Below are positions 53,445-62,487 of a stretch of DNA of 64,000 nucleotides, one piece after another (within the stretch, counting starts at the first letter, position 1; each line of letters starts with the position of its first letter). The position numbers and the translations under genes were made by a program. The stretch is from the NCBI GenBank assembly GCA_020849535.1, contig JADLGB010000258.1:16840-80839 (forward strand), written 5' to 3'. This stretch comes from Candidatus Hydrogenedentota bacterium (GTDB taxonomy: Bacteria; Hydrogenedentota; Hydrogenedentia; Hydrogenedentales; SLHB01). The notes below the pieces were generated by a model. It did not search any database. It saw only the letters and a list, made by a program, of their open reading frames with translations, and was not told where the DNA came from.

Positions 53445-56400
53445 TTACTTCTTGGGAACGCACTCGAAGGCGTAGGTCCCTGATTTCACCTCGAAGGTGA
53501 TCCAGTCGCCGTCTGGAGCGCCCGCGGAGATACCCTCAACGCCATCGACGAAAGCGCCATCCTTCCAGATAGGTTTGCCGCCTTCGGTGATGGAGACTTC
53601 ACCCCATCCGAGGGTGGGCACACTGACCTTCGCGCGCCCGTTGGCGGGGATGCGCACAGCCCAGTGAAAGGCCTTGTCTTCCCGGCGCCACTTGGACTCG
53701 ATGAGTCCGTTCATGGTGGCCACGGACGCATCGATCTGCTTCAGGTCTCCGGGCACGTAAGGCTTGAGTGTGGCGTTCTGGAAGCTGGAGCCATCTGTGG
53801 CGGGCCGGATGCCGCCGAGGTACTCGTAGAACCAGATCATGAGGTCGCCGACGAGCATTACGTGGTTGCCGGAGTTCATCGCCGGATCCGCGGTGTCGCC
53901 GTTCCACAACTCCCAGATGGTCGTAGCGCCCTTCTCGACCATGTAGCCCCAACTCGGATAGGTCTTCTGCGTGGCGATGGTGTAGGCGAGGTCCGCGCGG
54001 CCGTTGTCCGAGAGGGTGCGCATGAGCCACTGTCCGCCGACAAGGCCCGTGCCCACGTGGCTATTCGTCACATTGGTGATATTGTCGACGAGGTGGTTGA
54101 ACACGCCCGCGCGGTTTTCCTCGGGGACCATGCCGAAGGCCAATGGCAGCACGGAGGAGGTCTGCGTGCCGTTGTCATACATACTCGAATCGGCCTTGTA
54201 GAAGTCGCGGTTCAGGGCGGCTTTCATGCGGCCCGCGAGCCCGAGGTATTCGGTGGCGTCGGACGTCTTGCCGAGCAGTTCCGCATAGCGCGCCATCAGG
54301 CACAGCGTGTGATAGAAGTACGTCGTGCCAAGGATCGGCCCGGAGGTCTTGCGGGCCGGGTCCTTCGAGTGGATGAGTTCCTGCGACTCGGGCGGCACGC
54401 ACCAATCGCCATAAGTGTCGCGCGGCATGATGTCCTTGTCGAGGAAGCCCCGCATCATTTCGATCCAGCGCTTCATGCCTTCGTAGCGCTGCTCGATGGC
54501 GCTGCGATCGCCGTATTGGTCAAAGAGCATGCCGGGAATGATGACGTAGCTGCTGGGCCACGTCACGTTGTCGGAGTAGATCGGCCAGTAGTAGGGGGCC
54601 ACGTCCGGAATGCTGCCGTTCTCTTTTTGAGAATCGAGCATGTCCGTGTGCCACTTGTTGTAGAGTGGGGCGATGTTGTGGAGATAGCTTTCGCCGCGGC
54701 ACTCGGCGGAGCGGTCGCCCAGCCAGCCCTGGCGTTCATCGCGTTGCGGGCAGTCCGTGGGCATGCTGCGGTAGTTGCCGCGAACGCCCCAGAGCACGTT
54801 GCTGTAAATCTGATTGAGGAGCGGATTCGAGCTGGCCCACTGGCCGATGCGCTCGAGGTCATCGTGCACGACCTTGCCCTCGAGATCGTCGAGCGTGGGT
54901 TCGCCGGGATAACCAGTCACCTCGACAAAGCGGAAGCCGAAGTAGGTGAAGCGTGGCTCATACACTTCCTGGCCTTCGCCCTTGAGTGTGTACAGCGCTT
55001 CACATTTCGCGCCGCGCAGGTTGGCGACGTAGAGGGAGCCATCGTCTTTGAGCGTTTCCGCATGGTGCAGACGCACGGTAGTGCCCGCCGGGCCCTTGAC
55101 CCGCAACAGGCACCAACCCACCATGTTCTGCCCCATGTCGAAGATGAACTTGCCGGGCTCGATTTGCTTTACGCTGACCGGTTTCAACGTCTCGATGACG
55201 CGAATCGGCTCAATCATCTGCGCCACAAGCGGGCCTTCCGGACCACTAACGGCCTGGGCGGCCGCCCATGACTCGTCCGCGAAACCGGGTTCGGCCCAGC
55301 CGGGCATTTCCTTGCGGGCGTCGTACACTTCGCCGTCGTATTCGTTGTTGTTGCCGACCGGGCCTTCCGCGGTGAGTTTCCAGTCGGTGCCGGAAGCAAC
55401 GACTGCCTCGCTGCCGTCTTCATAGGTAATGCGTAGGTCAAACATGAGCTTCGGGAACCCGAAGGTGCGCATCGCCGTGGGGACGTTCGAACGCGGCGCG
55501 TAATAACGGCCATTGCCGAGGATGACGCCGACCGCGTTCTCGCCCTTGCGCAACATGCCGGTCACATCGTAGGTGAGGTAATAGGTCCGCTTCGTATATT
55601 CGGTGAGCGAAGGCGTGAGGACGTCGTTCCCCACCTTCTTGCCGTTAAGGTAGAGTTCGCTGAGCCCGAGGCCCGAGATGTACGCGGTGGCGCGCCGGAT
55701 GGGCTTGTCCGCGTTGAATTCATGGCGCAGATAGCGGGCAGGCAGTTCGCGCGCCTCTTCGGTGGTCACCTTGCCCCAGGGATCCATGCCGTGCTCGCCC
55801 AGGACCATGGCGGGTTTCCACAGTGAATCATCAAACGCCTGAGCGAACCACTCGTCCTCGGCAGCCTCGGCTGACATCCACGATTCGTCCGTGGTGATGG
55901 TGATCTTCTCGCCGTCCGTGAACTCGAAGCGGAGTATGCCGATGAGCCCGGCGGGATTGGCGGCGTCGCCTTCGTTGTCGGCCTGCGCGGCGGCGATGTT
56001 GTCGCCGGGATGCAGGTGCGCGGTGATATCGACATAAGCGGCCGCTTTGAAGCTGCTGCCCGTGTCGACACGCTGCCCATTGATATAGAGGGCGTGGCGG
56101 TTGTCAGCGGCGAACTGCGCGGACGCTTTGCGGAGCGTCCTGTCCGCGGGCAGGGTGATGACACGACGGAAGAAGCGCGATGCTACAGGCCCGCTCTGCG
56201 CGGGAGTGCCCTCGGGAAACCAAATCCATTTGCCACCGCTCAGATCGGTGGCGGTCTCCACGCCGTCCAGGCCGATCCAGGAGCCCTTCCACTCCGCAGG
56301 AGTGAGCAGTCCCATGGTCCACATGGCCGGCTTGCTCCACTTGGACTCCTTGCCGTCTTTGTCCCACACGCGGACCTTCCAGTAGCAGCGATCTTGAGAT

Positions 56401-56708
56401 TTCAGCGGCGCGCCCGCGTAGGGAATGTGGATGGTGCGGTTGGATTTCACCTTGCCCGAGTCCCAGCGCACGCCTTGATCGGCATTCAGGGCGTCCTCGG
56501 TATCGGCGACGAGGATCTGGTAGGCGGTCTGGACTTGGCCGCGTTGTTTGGACTCGATGACCCAGCTCAGGCGCGGCGCGGCGACGTCGATTCCCAGTGG
56601 ATTCACCCGGTACTCGCAGCGAAGTTTCGTCACCTCCAAGTCCGCGTGTGCAAGTGGCGCAGTCGCGCCCAGAACGATTGTTGCGGCAATCCCTAGCATG
56701 GCTCTCAT
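53445..56708 (-). CDS. Alpha-L-rhamnosidase, GH78, secreted
   Basis: The ATG at 56708 with AAGGGGAG 8 nt upstream gives 1087 residues with a signal peptide (MRAMLGIAATIVLGATAPLA, then HA). LRCEYRVNPLGIDVAAPRLS is the GH78 N-terminal beta domain start. The catalytic barrel carries DCPQRDERQGWLGD near 652-665, the usual acid/metal segment of GH78, and GATTIWELWNGD the downstream Glu region. The C-terminal sandwich follows. Length is normal. Rhamnosidases release L-rhamnose from polysaccharides or glycosides; the RhaT-like gene at the left edge would import it. No rha catabolic genes are visible. Confidence 0.95.
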   Translation of the reverse strand: MRAMLGIAATIVLGATAPLAHADLEVTKLRCEYRVNPLGIDVAAPRLSWVIESKQRGQVQTAYQILVADTEDALNADQGVRWDSGKVKSNRTIHIPYAGAPLKSQDRCYWKVRVWDKDGKESKWSKPAMWTMGLLTPAEWKGSWIGLDGVETATDLSGGKWIWFPEGTPAQSGPVASRFFRRVITLPADRTLRKASAQFAADNRHALYINGQRVDTGSSFKAAAYVDITAHLHPGDNIAAAQADNEGDAANPAGLIGILRFEFTDGEKITITTDESWMSAEAAEDEWFAQAFDDSLWKPAMVLGEHGMDPWGKVTTEEARELPARYLRHEFNADKPIRRATAYISGLGLSELYLNGKKVGNDVLTPSLTEYTKRTYYLTYDVTGMLRKGENAVGVILGNGRYYAPRSNVPTAMRTFGFPKLMFDLRITYEDGSEAVVASGTDWKLTAEGPVGNNNEYDGEVYDARKEMPGWAEPGFADESWAAAQAVSGPEGPLVAQMIEPIRVIETLKPVSVKQIEPGKFIFDMGQNMVGWCLLRVKGPAGTTVRLHHAETLKDDGSLYVANLRGAKCEALYTLKGEGQEVYEPRFTYFGFRFVEVTGYPGEPTLDDLEGKVVHDDLERIGQWASSNPLLNQIYSNVLWGVRGNYRSMPTDCPQRDERQGWLGDRSAECRGESYLHNIAPLYNKWHTDMLDSQKENGSIPDVAPYYWPIYSDNVTWPSSYVIIPGMLFDQYGDRSAIEQRYEGMKRWIEMMRGFLDKDIMPRDTYGDWCVPPESQELIHSKDPARKTSGPILGTTYFYHTLCLMARYAELLGKTSDATEYLGLAGRMKAALNRDFYKADSSMYDNGTQTSSVLPLAFGMVPEENRAGVFNHLVDNITNVTNSHVGTGLVGGQWLMRTLSDNGRADLAYTIATQKTYPSWGYMVEKGATTIWELWNGDTADPAMNSGNHVMLVGDLMIWFYEYLGGIRPATDGSSFQNATLKPYVPGDLKQIDASVATMNGLIESKWRREDKAFHWAVRIPANGRAKVSVPTLGWGEVSITEGGKPIWKDGAFVDGVEGISAGAPDGDWITFEVKSGTYAFECVPKK

Positions 56709-56916
56709 TCGTGACTCCCCTTCTAAAATGGCCCGTTCCCACAAGAGCCTTATGCTACCGCATTCCGCGGCGCAGAGTCACGGAAGAAGCGCGGAGTAAG
56801 TATCCCCAGTCCGAACCGTCTTTTCACGATAACCGCAAGCACGTCGATAGACTCGGCGATCAAGAATTGGGTCTTGACGGCGTTCTGGGTTGTTGGCACA
56901 CGCACGTCAGTGCAAC

Positions 56917-57450
56917 TTAGTCCTCACTCTTGCGAAACCCAATCTGCCGCTTCTTTGGTGGTGCATGCGGTGCCATGAGTTGCCGGAAGGCGATGATGAG
57001 GGCCTGAATCTCCTGGTCGTGGCCCGCGAGGCGTTGTTCTATCTTCGTGAGTTTCTGGGTGATTTCCTTGTTAGCCGATACGACCTCGCGAAGCTGGACA
57101 AAGGCGCGAACAACAAATACGCTGACCTCGACGGCCCGCGCGGAATTGAGGACGCTGGCGGCCATGATGGCGCCGTGTTCCGTGTAGGCGTGGGGCTGAT
57201 TCGGCGAGTATTTGAGTCGCGCGAGGTGGTCACAACTTGTGACGACCTCCTGTTTTTCCTCCGATGTGAGTTGGAACACGAAATCCTCCGGGAATCGTTC
57301 TCGGTTGCGTCTCATGGCCTGGTTCAGCGCAGCGGTTGAGACTTCGTACAACTGTGCGAGGTCGGCGTCAATGAGGACCTTCTTGCCGCGTATGAACAGA
57401 ATCCGGCTCGCGACCTTGTCAACCGATGTCGGGGTCTTCTCGGCAAGCAC
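56917..57450 (-). CDS. ORF6N-domain DNA-binding protein (KilA-N/antirepressor type)
   Basis: The GTG at 57450 follows AAGGAAGGAG at 8 nt and gives 177 residues. The ORF6N domain is at 10-100: ILFIRGKKVLIDADLAQLYE, ALNQAMRRNRERFPEDFVFQ and YTEHGAIMAASVL. The segment EVVTSCDHL in the middle is encoded by a 27-bp near-palindrome also found in front of the gene. The C-terminus (QKLTKIEQRLAGHDQEIQAL) is a coiled-coil. ORF6N proteins are phage-derived and occur as stand-alone chromosomal genes; roles are largely unknown. It stands apart, with a promoter and a palindrome upstream. Confidence 0.9.
   Translation of the reverse strand: MLAEKTPTSVDKVASRILFIRGKKVLIDADLAQLYEVSTAALNQAMRRNRERFPEDFVFQLTSEEKQEVVTSCDHLARLKYSPNQPHAYTEHGAIMAASVLNSARAVEVSVFVVRAFVQLREVVSANKEITQKLTKIEQRLAGHDQEIQALIIAFRQLMAPHAPPKKRQIGFRKSED
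57223..57249. repeat. Palindrome inside the ORF6N gene
   Basis: A 27-bp near-palindrome with arms GAGGTGGTCACAA and TTGTGACGACCTC (12 of 13 paired). It codes for EVVTSCDHL in the ORF6N protein. It differs from the upstream copy at three positions, two of which are mirror positions with a matched change. Confidence 0.85.
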
Positions 57451-57480
57451 GCCGTAAACTCCTTCCTTTCAATGCATTGC

Positions 57481-57507
57481 GAGGTGATCACAATTTGTGA
57501 TGACCTC
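57481..57507. promoter_or_regulatory. Palindrome in the leader of the ORF6N gene
   Basis: A 27-bp near-palindrome with arms GAGGTGATCACAA and TTGTGATGACCTC lies 31-57 nt before the GTG. It could be an operator for the ORF6N protein, or a hairpin in the leader RNA ahead of the ribosome binding site. Confidence 0.7.
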
Positions 57508-57564
57508 TGAAATCAACACGTACCCGGTTTCCTCGTGTCGTCTCGCATCCACGATACACCTGTG

Positions 57565-57593
57565 AAAGTACCGGAATACGGTCTCTAGGTCAA
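57565..57593 (-). promoter_or_regulatory. Putative sigma70 promoter of the ORF6N gene
   Basis: On the minus strand TTGACC (57593-57588) and TACTTT (57570-57565) are 17 bp apart. Transcription from near 57558 would place the palindrome at 57481-57507 in the leader. Confidence 0.5.
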
Positions 57594-57688
57594 GAATGAA
57601 GGGACCGCGAGAGCCAGCCAAAACCAAGTGGTCTGAGGCGCATGGCACGCCTCCCCCAAAGCTCTGCCTAAGGGTCTCCCTACATGGG

Positions 57689-59506
57689 CTACAGCGGGAA
57701 GAAAAATGGGATCAGGATCACGGCAGAAACCCAGAGGATGAGATTGAGCGGCATGCCAACGCGGAAGAAGTCGGTGAAGCGGTAGCCGCCGGGGCCGTAG
57801 ACCATGAGGTTGGTCTGGTAACCGATGGGGGTCATGAAACTGGCGGACGCCGCGAACATGACAGCCAGCACGAAAGGACGCGGGCTGACCCCGGCTTCGT
57901 GCGCGATGGCGACAGCGAAGGGGAACATCAACACGGCCGCGGCGTTGTTGGTGATGATCTCGGTGACGATGCTCGTCAGCAGGTAAATCCCCGCAAGCAT
58001 GGCGATGGGCCCCCAGCCTCCCATCTGGTCGACGACGTTGCGCGCGACGAAGTGGACCAAGCCGGAGTTTTCGAGAGCCTTTCCCAGGCCAAAGGATGCG
58101 CCAATCGTGATGAGGGTCTGCCAGTCCAGGCTCTGCCGGGCGGCGCTCACGGGAATGCAGCGTGTCAGAACCATGAGGCCCGCAACGACAAAGGCCGCCA
58201 CTACGATGCTAAGTACTTGCGTGGCCATCAACGCCACCAGGAGGGCGAGTAGAGCAATGGAAACGCCGGCTTTATCGTGGCGCAGGGGACGGTAGTCTTC
58301 AATACCGCTGACCAAATAGAAGTCTGGATCGTTACGATGGGCAGCGGCAAAATGCGGGCCTGCCTGCAAGAGCAGGGTGTCGCCCGCGCGCAAGACGATG
58401 TCGCCGACGCGCCCTTGAAGCCGCTCTCCTCCGCGGTGCACCGCGATCACCGCCGCGTTGTATACCGCACGGAAGTTGGAGTCGCGGATGGTCTTCGCGA
58501 TCACGGGGGAAGTGGCCGACACGACGGCTTCGCACAACATGCGCCCGCGCTGGCGCAGGGCCTGAGACTCATACCCTTCGTCCGCGATGGGCACCAGCCC
58601 GGGCTCGCGCTCCAAGTCGACGATGGTACTTACCTCTCCCGTGAAGGTGAGGACGTCGCCCGCCGCGAGACGTTGGTCTGGACCGACTGGGGAAATAATC
58701 TGCCCTCCGCGTTGGATCTCCACAACAAAGAGGCCACGCAGACGGCGCAGCCCCGCCTCTTCGAGGGATTTGCCGATGAAGCTGCAACCGGGCTCCACAC
58801 GGAGGTCGACGAGGTACTCGCGCGCGGACTGGCTCATCTGCTCAAGGAAGTCCTTGCGTACGGGGATGAGCCGGTAGCCGATGCTGAGGAGGTACAGCGC
58901 ACCGATGATGGCGTAGGGCACTCCCACCCAGCTCACTTCAAACAATCTGAAGGGGATCAAGTCCGCCGGGTGATTGGGGTCGGAAGCCATTGCCTGGGAG
59001 AGCAGCCCGTTGACGACGAGGTTGGTGCTGGTGCCAATCACGGTGCAGGTTCCGCCGAGGATCGTGAGATACGAGAGTGGAAGCAATACGCGCGACGGGG
59101 ACGTGTCGTGCTTGGCGCACCACCGCGTGAGGATAGGGATGAACATCGCCACGATGGGCGTATTGTTCAAGAAGGCGGACATACCGGTCACGCTTCCCGC
59201 CAGTCGCAGCATGACCCCGCGCTCAGTGCGGGCTTGGCCGAGGACGAGCGACCCGATAGTGTCCAGCGCCCCGGTCTCACGCAAGCCGGCAGCCACCACA
59301 AACAGGGCGGCGACAGTCAGCATGCCTTCGTTGGAAAAACCGGCAAAGGCCTCGCTGGGAGTAATGACTCCCACCAGGGCGAGGGTGACCGTACCGGCCA
59401 GCAGCACGGAATCGGGAGCGTAGTTTCGGATGAGTGCGGCCAAGACACCGAGGACAACCAGCAACGTGAGGCAAGCCTGCCAATTCTGAATGAGAGCGGC
59501 GATCAT
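57689..59506 (-). CDS. SLC13/DASS-family transporter with two RCK-C (TrkA-C) domains
   Basis: The 605-residue protein has about 11 membrane helices in two halves around a soluble insert. MSAFLNNTPIVAMFIPIL and GGTCTVIGTSTNLVVNGLL are the first sodium/substrate motif, and NNAAAVLMFPFAVAIA and MTPIGYQTNLMVYGPGGY the second. The insert (about 205-400) contains two TrkA-C/RCK-C folds (GCSFIGKSLEEAGLRRLRGL, FRAVYNAAVIAVHRGGE). This is the SLC13-like SAC1/YfbS group of anion or dicarboxylate/sulfate transporters. Sulfate is plausible given sulfatases and sulfotransferase; the substrate is otherwise open. Confidence 0.9.
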   Translation of the reverse strand: MIAALIQNWQACLTLLVVLGVLAALIRNYAPDSVLLAGTVTLALVGVITPSEAFAGFSNEGMLTVAALFVVAAGLRETGALDTIGSLVLGQARTERGVMLRLAGSVTGMSAFLNNTPIVAMFIPILTRWCAKHDTSPSRVLLPLSYLTILGGTCTVIGTSTNLVVNGLLSQAMASDPNHPADLIPFRLFEVSWVGVPYAIIGALYLLSIGYRLIPVRKDFLEQMSQSAREYLVDLRVEPGCSFIGKSLEEAGLRRLRGLFVVEIQRGGQIISPVGPDQRLAAGDVLTFTGEVSTIVDLEREPGLVPIADEGYESQALRQRGRMLCEAVVSATSPVIAKTIRDSNFRAVYNAAVIAVHRGGERLQGRVGDIVLRAGDTLLLQAGPHFAAAHRNDPDFYLVSGIEDYRPLRHDKAGVSIALLALLVALMATQVLSIVVAAFVVAGLMVLTRCIPVSAARQSLDWQTLITIGASFGLGKALENSGLVHFVARNVVDQMGGWGPIAMLAGIYLLTSIVTEIITNNAAAVLMFPFAVAIAHEAGVSPRPFVLAVMFAASASFMTPIGYQTNLMVYGPGGYRFTDFFRVGMPLNLILWVSAVILIPFFFPL

Positions 59507-59654
59507 ACGACAATCCCTATCTTAATTATCGACTTCACGCACACCAGACCTCCACGGCTGCGATGAAACGTCCGGCAACGGGAAATCAATTATTACTAAG
59601 TCGCTTATCTAAATCAAGTTTCCGAACCCCGTACACAGGTAGAGGACCATTTAG

Positions 59655-59705
59655 GACGAATCGGACTGACCGGACCGATTCGCCCGCTTCGTCTGATTCG
59701 GCCCG
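59655..59705. repeat. Dispersed GGACGGATTGGAC-type repeat, divergent copy
   Basis: ATCGGACTGACCGGACCGAT followed by more GATTCG units resembles the copies at 27.2, 50.6 and 53.2 kb. It lies between the SLC13 and TPR genes. Confidence 0.45.
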
Positions 59706-59749
59706 GCCGGTTGCGTCGCACGGGCACCTTTTCCTGCCTCTTCGCCAAG

Positions 59750-60793
59750 TCATGGAGTCGCGGGGGCCGTTTCCGGCGGAGAAACAGGCGGCGTTGCCGC
59801 ATTGGCGCCGAGTTCGCGGAGAGCTTCCTGGGTCCGGGGCTGGTCGGGGTTGAGTGCCAACGACTTCTCGAATGCGCGGCGGGCACCTTCCACGTGGTCG
59901 AGTCCGCGGTAAACCGATCCCAGGAGGTTCCACGTAACCACGTCGTTGGGGTCGAGTTGCGCGGCGCGTTCGAGCGGCAGCGGGCTGTCCTGCATCCGGC
60001 CCGCACGCACCAGGAGCTTCGCGTAGGCAAGGTGGTTGGCCGCAGTGTCGTCCATCCAACGGCGCGACCGGTCGAAATCGGCCAAGGCGTTGTTCATCGA
60101 GCGCTGCAGGAGGTCGAGCGACCCCGGGGGTATCTCGCCTAGACGGTCGATCCGTGCGGATGCGGCGCCAATCTTCCCCTCGCGGACGTCGATGGAGGCG
60201 AGGGTGATGGCGGCGCCCATATGATCGGGTTTCTCCTTCAGTGCCGCTTCGAGGGATTCCCGCGATAACGCGTAAAGCCCTTCCTGCAGGAAAATGGCGC
60301 CCAGCGCCGCATGGATGCGCGAATTTGACTCAGGGTCGTCGCTGAGCGACAGCGCCTTGCGTAGCGAGCGCACGGCGCGGTTCGCGCCCTGGGCGTCCAG
60401 AAGACCCTGGGTCTCTCCGAGTGCGAACCAGCGCTGCGCGTTTTCGGGTTCCAATGCCGCGGCCCGGAGACGGGCCTGTTCCGCGAGGTCGTAATCGCCC
60501 ATCTCGATCAAGAGCCGGGCATAGGAATCAAGGACATCAGGATCGCCGGCGGCTGCCGCGCCTGCGGTGTCGTACGCCTGGCGCGCTTGCTGGAGCAATT
60601 CGGTCATCTTCTGCGCGTGCTGGCGGGCGGTGGCTTCATCGCCGCGCATAGCCGCCTCGCTCACGGCCTTGTTCTCCTGCTGCGCTTGCTCGTAGAGGCT
60701 GGCCGCCTCGCTCAAGGTAGCGGCGGAGGCGGGCGTGCCCGCCGCCAAAATGGTGAAGCCCAAACAAACCAACTGGCGTACGCGTTTCAGCAT
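59750..60793 (-). CDS. Periplasmic TPR-repeat protein
   Basis: The ATG at 60793, after AAGGAA, gives 347 residues with a signal peptide (about 1-24, ending GTPASA). From about 60 the sequence reads as tetratricopeptide repeats: AARLLIE-type helices, ENAQRWFALGETQGLLDAQG, SRIHAALGAIFLQEGLYALS, and PNDVVTWNLLGSVYRGLDHV. TPR arrays mediate protein-protein contacts; the partner is unknown. It is followed by a divergent oxidoreductase gene. Confidence 0.82.
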   Translation of the reverse strand: MLKRVRQLVCLGFTILAAGTPASAATLSEAASLYEQAQQENKAVSEAAMRGDEATARQHAQKMTELLQQARQAYDTAGAAAAGDPDVLDSYARLLIEMGDYDLAEQARLRAAALEPENAQRWFALGETQGLLDAQGANRAVRSLRKALSLSDDPESNSRIHAALGAIFLQEGLYALSRESLEAALKEKPDHMGAAITLASIDVREGKIGAASARIDRLGEIPPGSLDLLQRSMNNALADFDRSRRWMDDTAANHLAYAKLLVRAGRMQDSPLPLERAAQLDPNDVVTWNLLGSVYRGLDHVEGARRAFEKSLALNPDQPRTQEALRELGANAATPPVSPPETAPATP

Positions 60794-61009
60794 TCCTGAG
60801 GATTCCTTCCCGTTTGAATGCAATGGTACCTGGAGGTTTGCGGGGGAGTCCAATCGTTGGGCAGAAAGAATGGGAGGTATGGGAAGAATGGGAAGTATGG
60901 GAAGCCGGGGATGAGTGGGTTCGGCGGTGCCGCAGCTTGTGATTCGTGACTGTTTCGTTCCATACTCTGTGGAACGTTACCGGGGCATTGATTCAGGGGA
61001 AGCAAACAC

Positions 61010-62341
61010 ATGAAAACCAATCGTCGAACTTTCTTGAAAGGCATGGCCGCGGCGTCGGCCGCTCCGTTTATACTGCCATCCAACGTATGGGCCGCCGAGG
61101 TCAAACCCAACGACCGCATCGTCATGGGTTTCATCGGGATGGGCAAGCAGAGCCATCACCTCCTCGGCACCTTCATCCGCTTCAAAGAGTGCCAGGTAGT
61201 GGCCGTGTGCGATGTGGATACGACCCGCCGCACGGACGCGCAGAAGTTCGTGAACGAGTTCTACGCGCAGACCCCCGATCAGGGTTCCGCGGATTGCATG
61301 GCCTGCAATGATTTCCGCGAAATCATCAACCGCGACGACATCGACGCGGTGTGCATCGCCACGCCGGATCACTGGCACGCGATTCCCACGATTGCCGCGC
61401 TCGAATCCGGCAAAGACGTCTACTGCGAGAAGCCGCTGACCCACAACATCCACGAAGCCACCGCGGTGATGAAGGCGGTCAAGGCCAACAAACGCGTCCT
61501 GCAGACGGGTTCGATGCAACGGTCCATGCGCGAGTTTCGCATCGCGTGCGAACTCGTCCGCAACGGAGTCATCGGCAAAATCGAGCGCGTCGATTGCAGT
61601 TTCGGCCCTCCGGGGATCCCCTGCGATCTGCCCGAGGAGCCCATGGAACCCGGCCTCGATTGGAACATGTGGATCGGCCCCGGACCCATGCGGCCTTATA
61701 ATTCCGAACTTAGCCCGCGCGGCATCCACGATCACTTCCCCAACTGGCGCAACTACAAGGAGTATGGCGGCGGCATGGTGTGCGACTGGGGCGCGCATCA
61801 CATCGACATCGCGCAATGGGGACTCGGCATGGACGACAGCGGGCCCGTCGAAGCCATTCCGCCTGACGATCCGAAAGCGGTCAACGGCGCGGTGCTCGTC
61901 TACGCAAATGGCGTGAAGGTGGTGCATGTCGACGGGTTCGGCGCGGAATTCTTCGGCACCGAAGGCGAGGTCAAGGTCAACCGCGGCAAGTTCGAGCTAT
62001 ACCTCGGCGGCAAGAAGGTCGCGGGTTTCCGCGACCGGGCCGACGGCACGCTGGCCGCCGCCCTGCGCATCGCCGAGGACGAGTATCTGAAGAACGCCCG
62101 GATCAAGCTGTACGACAGCGACAACCACCTCATGGACTTCGTCGAGTGCGTCAAGAGCCGCAAGCGCCCGATCACCAATGAAGAGGTTGGCGGACGCAGC
62201 GCCATCTGTTGCCACCTGATGAACCAGGCCTATTACAACCACAGCGTCATCAAGTGGAAACCCAAGCGCATGCGCTTCGATAAGGACGGCGGCGACCCCG
62301 CGTGGCTCACACGCGACTACCGCGCGCCGTGGACGGTGTAG
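61010..62341 (+). CDS. Tat-exported Gfo/Idh/MocA family oxidoreductase
   Basis: A 443-residue protein with a twin-arginine signal (NRRTFLKGMAAASAAPFIL) followed by VMGFIGMGKQSHHLLGTF (Rossmann motif), IATPDHWHAIPTIAALESGK, CEKPLTHNIHEATAVM and YGGGMVCDWGAHHIDIAQWG. This export form, with IGMGKQ and EKPLTH motifs, is widespread in PVC-type bacteria and resembles alpha-N-acetylgalactosaminidase-type GH109 or glycan-redox proteins. Substrate unknown. It lies alone, with sulfatases and glycosidases elsewhere in the window. Confidence 0.9.
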   Translation: MKTNRRTFLKGMAAASAAPFILPSNVWAAEVKPNDRIVMGFIGMGKQSHHLLGTFIRFKECQVVAVCDVDTTRRTDAQKFVNEFYAQTPDQGSADCMACNDFREIINRDDIDAVCIATPDHWHAIPTIAALESGKDVYCEKPLTHNIHEATAVMKAVKANKRVLQTGSMQRSMREFRIACELVRNGVIGKIERVDCSFGPPGIPCDLPEEPMEPGLDWNMWIGPGPMRPYNSELSPRGIHDHFPNWRNYKEYGGGMVCDWGAHHIDIAQWGLGMDDSGPVEAIPPDDPKAVNGAVLVYANGVKVVHVDGFGAEFFGTEGEVKVNRGKFELYLGGKKVAGFRDRADGTLAAALRIAEDEYLKNARIKLYDSDNHLMDFVECVKSRKRPITNEEVGGRSAICCHLMNQAYYNHSVIKWKPKRMRFDKDGGDPAWLTRDYRAPWTV

Positions 62342-62354
62342 ACCACTGACTTTT

Positions 62355-62408
62355 TAGCGCAGGCGTCCCGCATGCAATTCTGAAGATGCAGGCGGGACGC
62401 CTGCGCTA
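62355..62408. repeat. Perfect 17-bp inverted repeat
   Basis: TAGCGCAGGCGTCCCGC (62355-62371) and its reverse complement (62392-62408) flank a 20-bp loop. It lies just after the Gfo/Idh/MocA stop and could form a terminator stem, but no T-run follows. Confidence 0.6.
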
Positions 62409-62466
62409 CATTAAGACGCCTATTCATATTCGAGCGAATAAGTGAATGGATTCGCACCTGCTAGGA

Positions 62467-62487
62467 GGGCGGACATTCCTGTCCGCC
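62467..62487. repeat. Short GC palindromic phrase
   Basis: GGCGGACATTCCTGTCCGCC is a stem of GGCGGAC with GTCCGCC around a short loop, in the style of the other palindromes. Confidence 0.55.

Noticed and set aside
53664..55271. 535-codon plus-strand open frame inside the GH78 gene
   Set aside because: It is antisense to a gene with clear GH78 motifs and has no recognisable family features.
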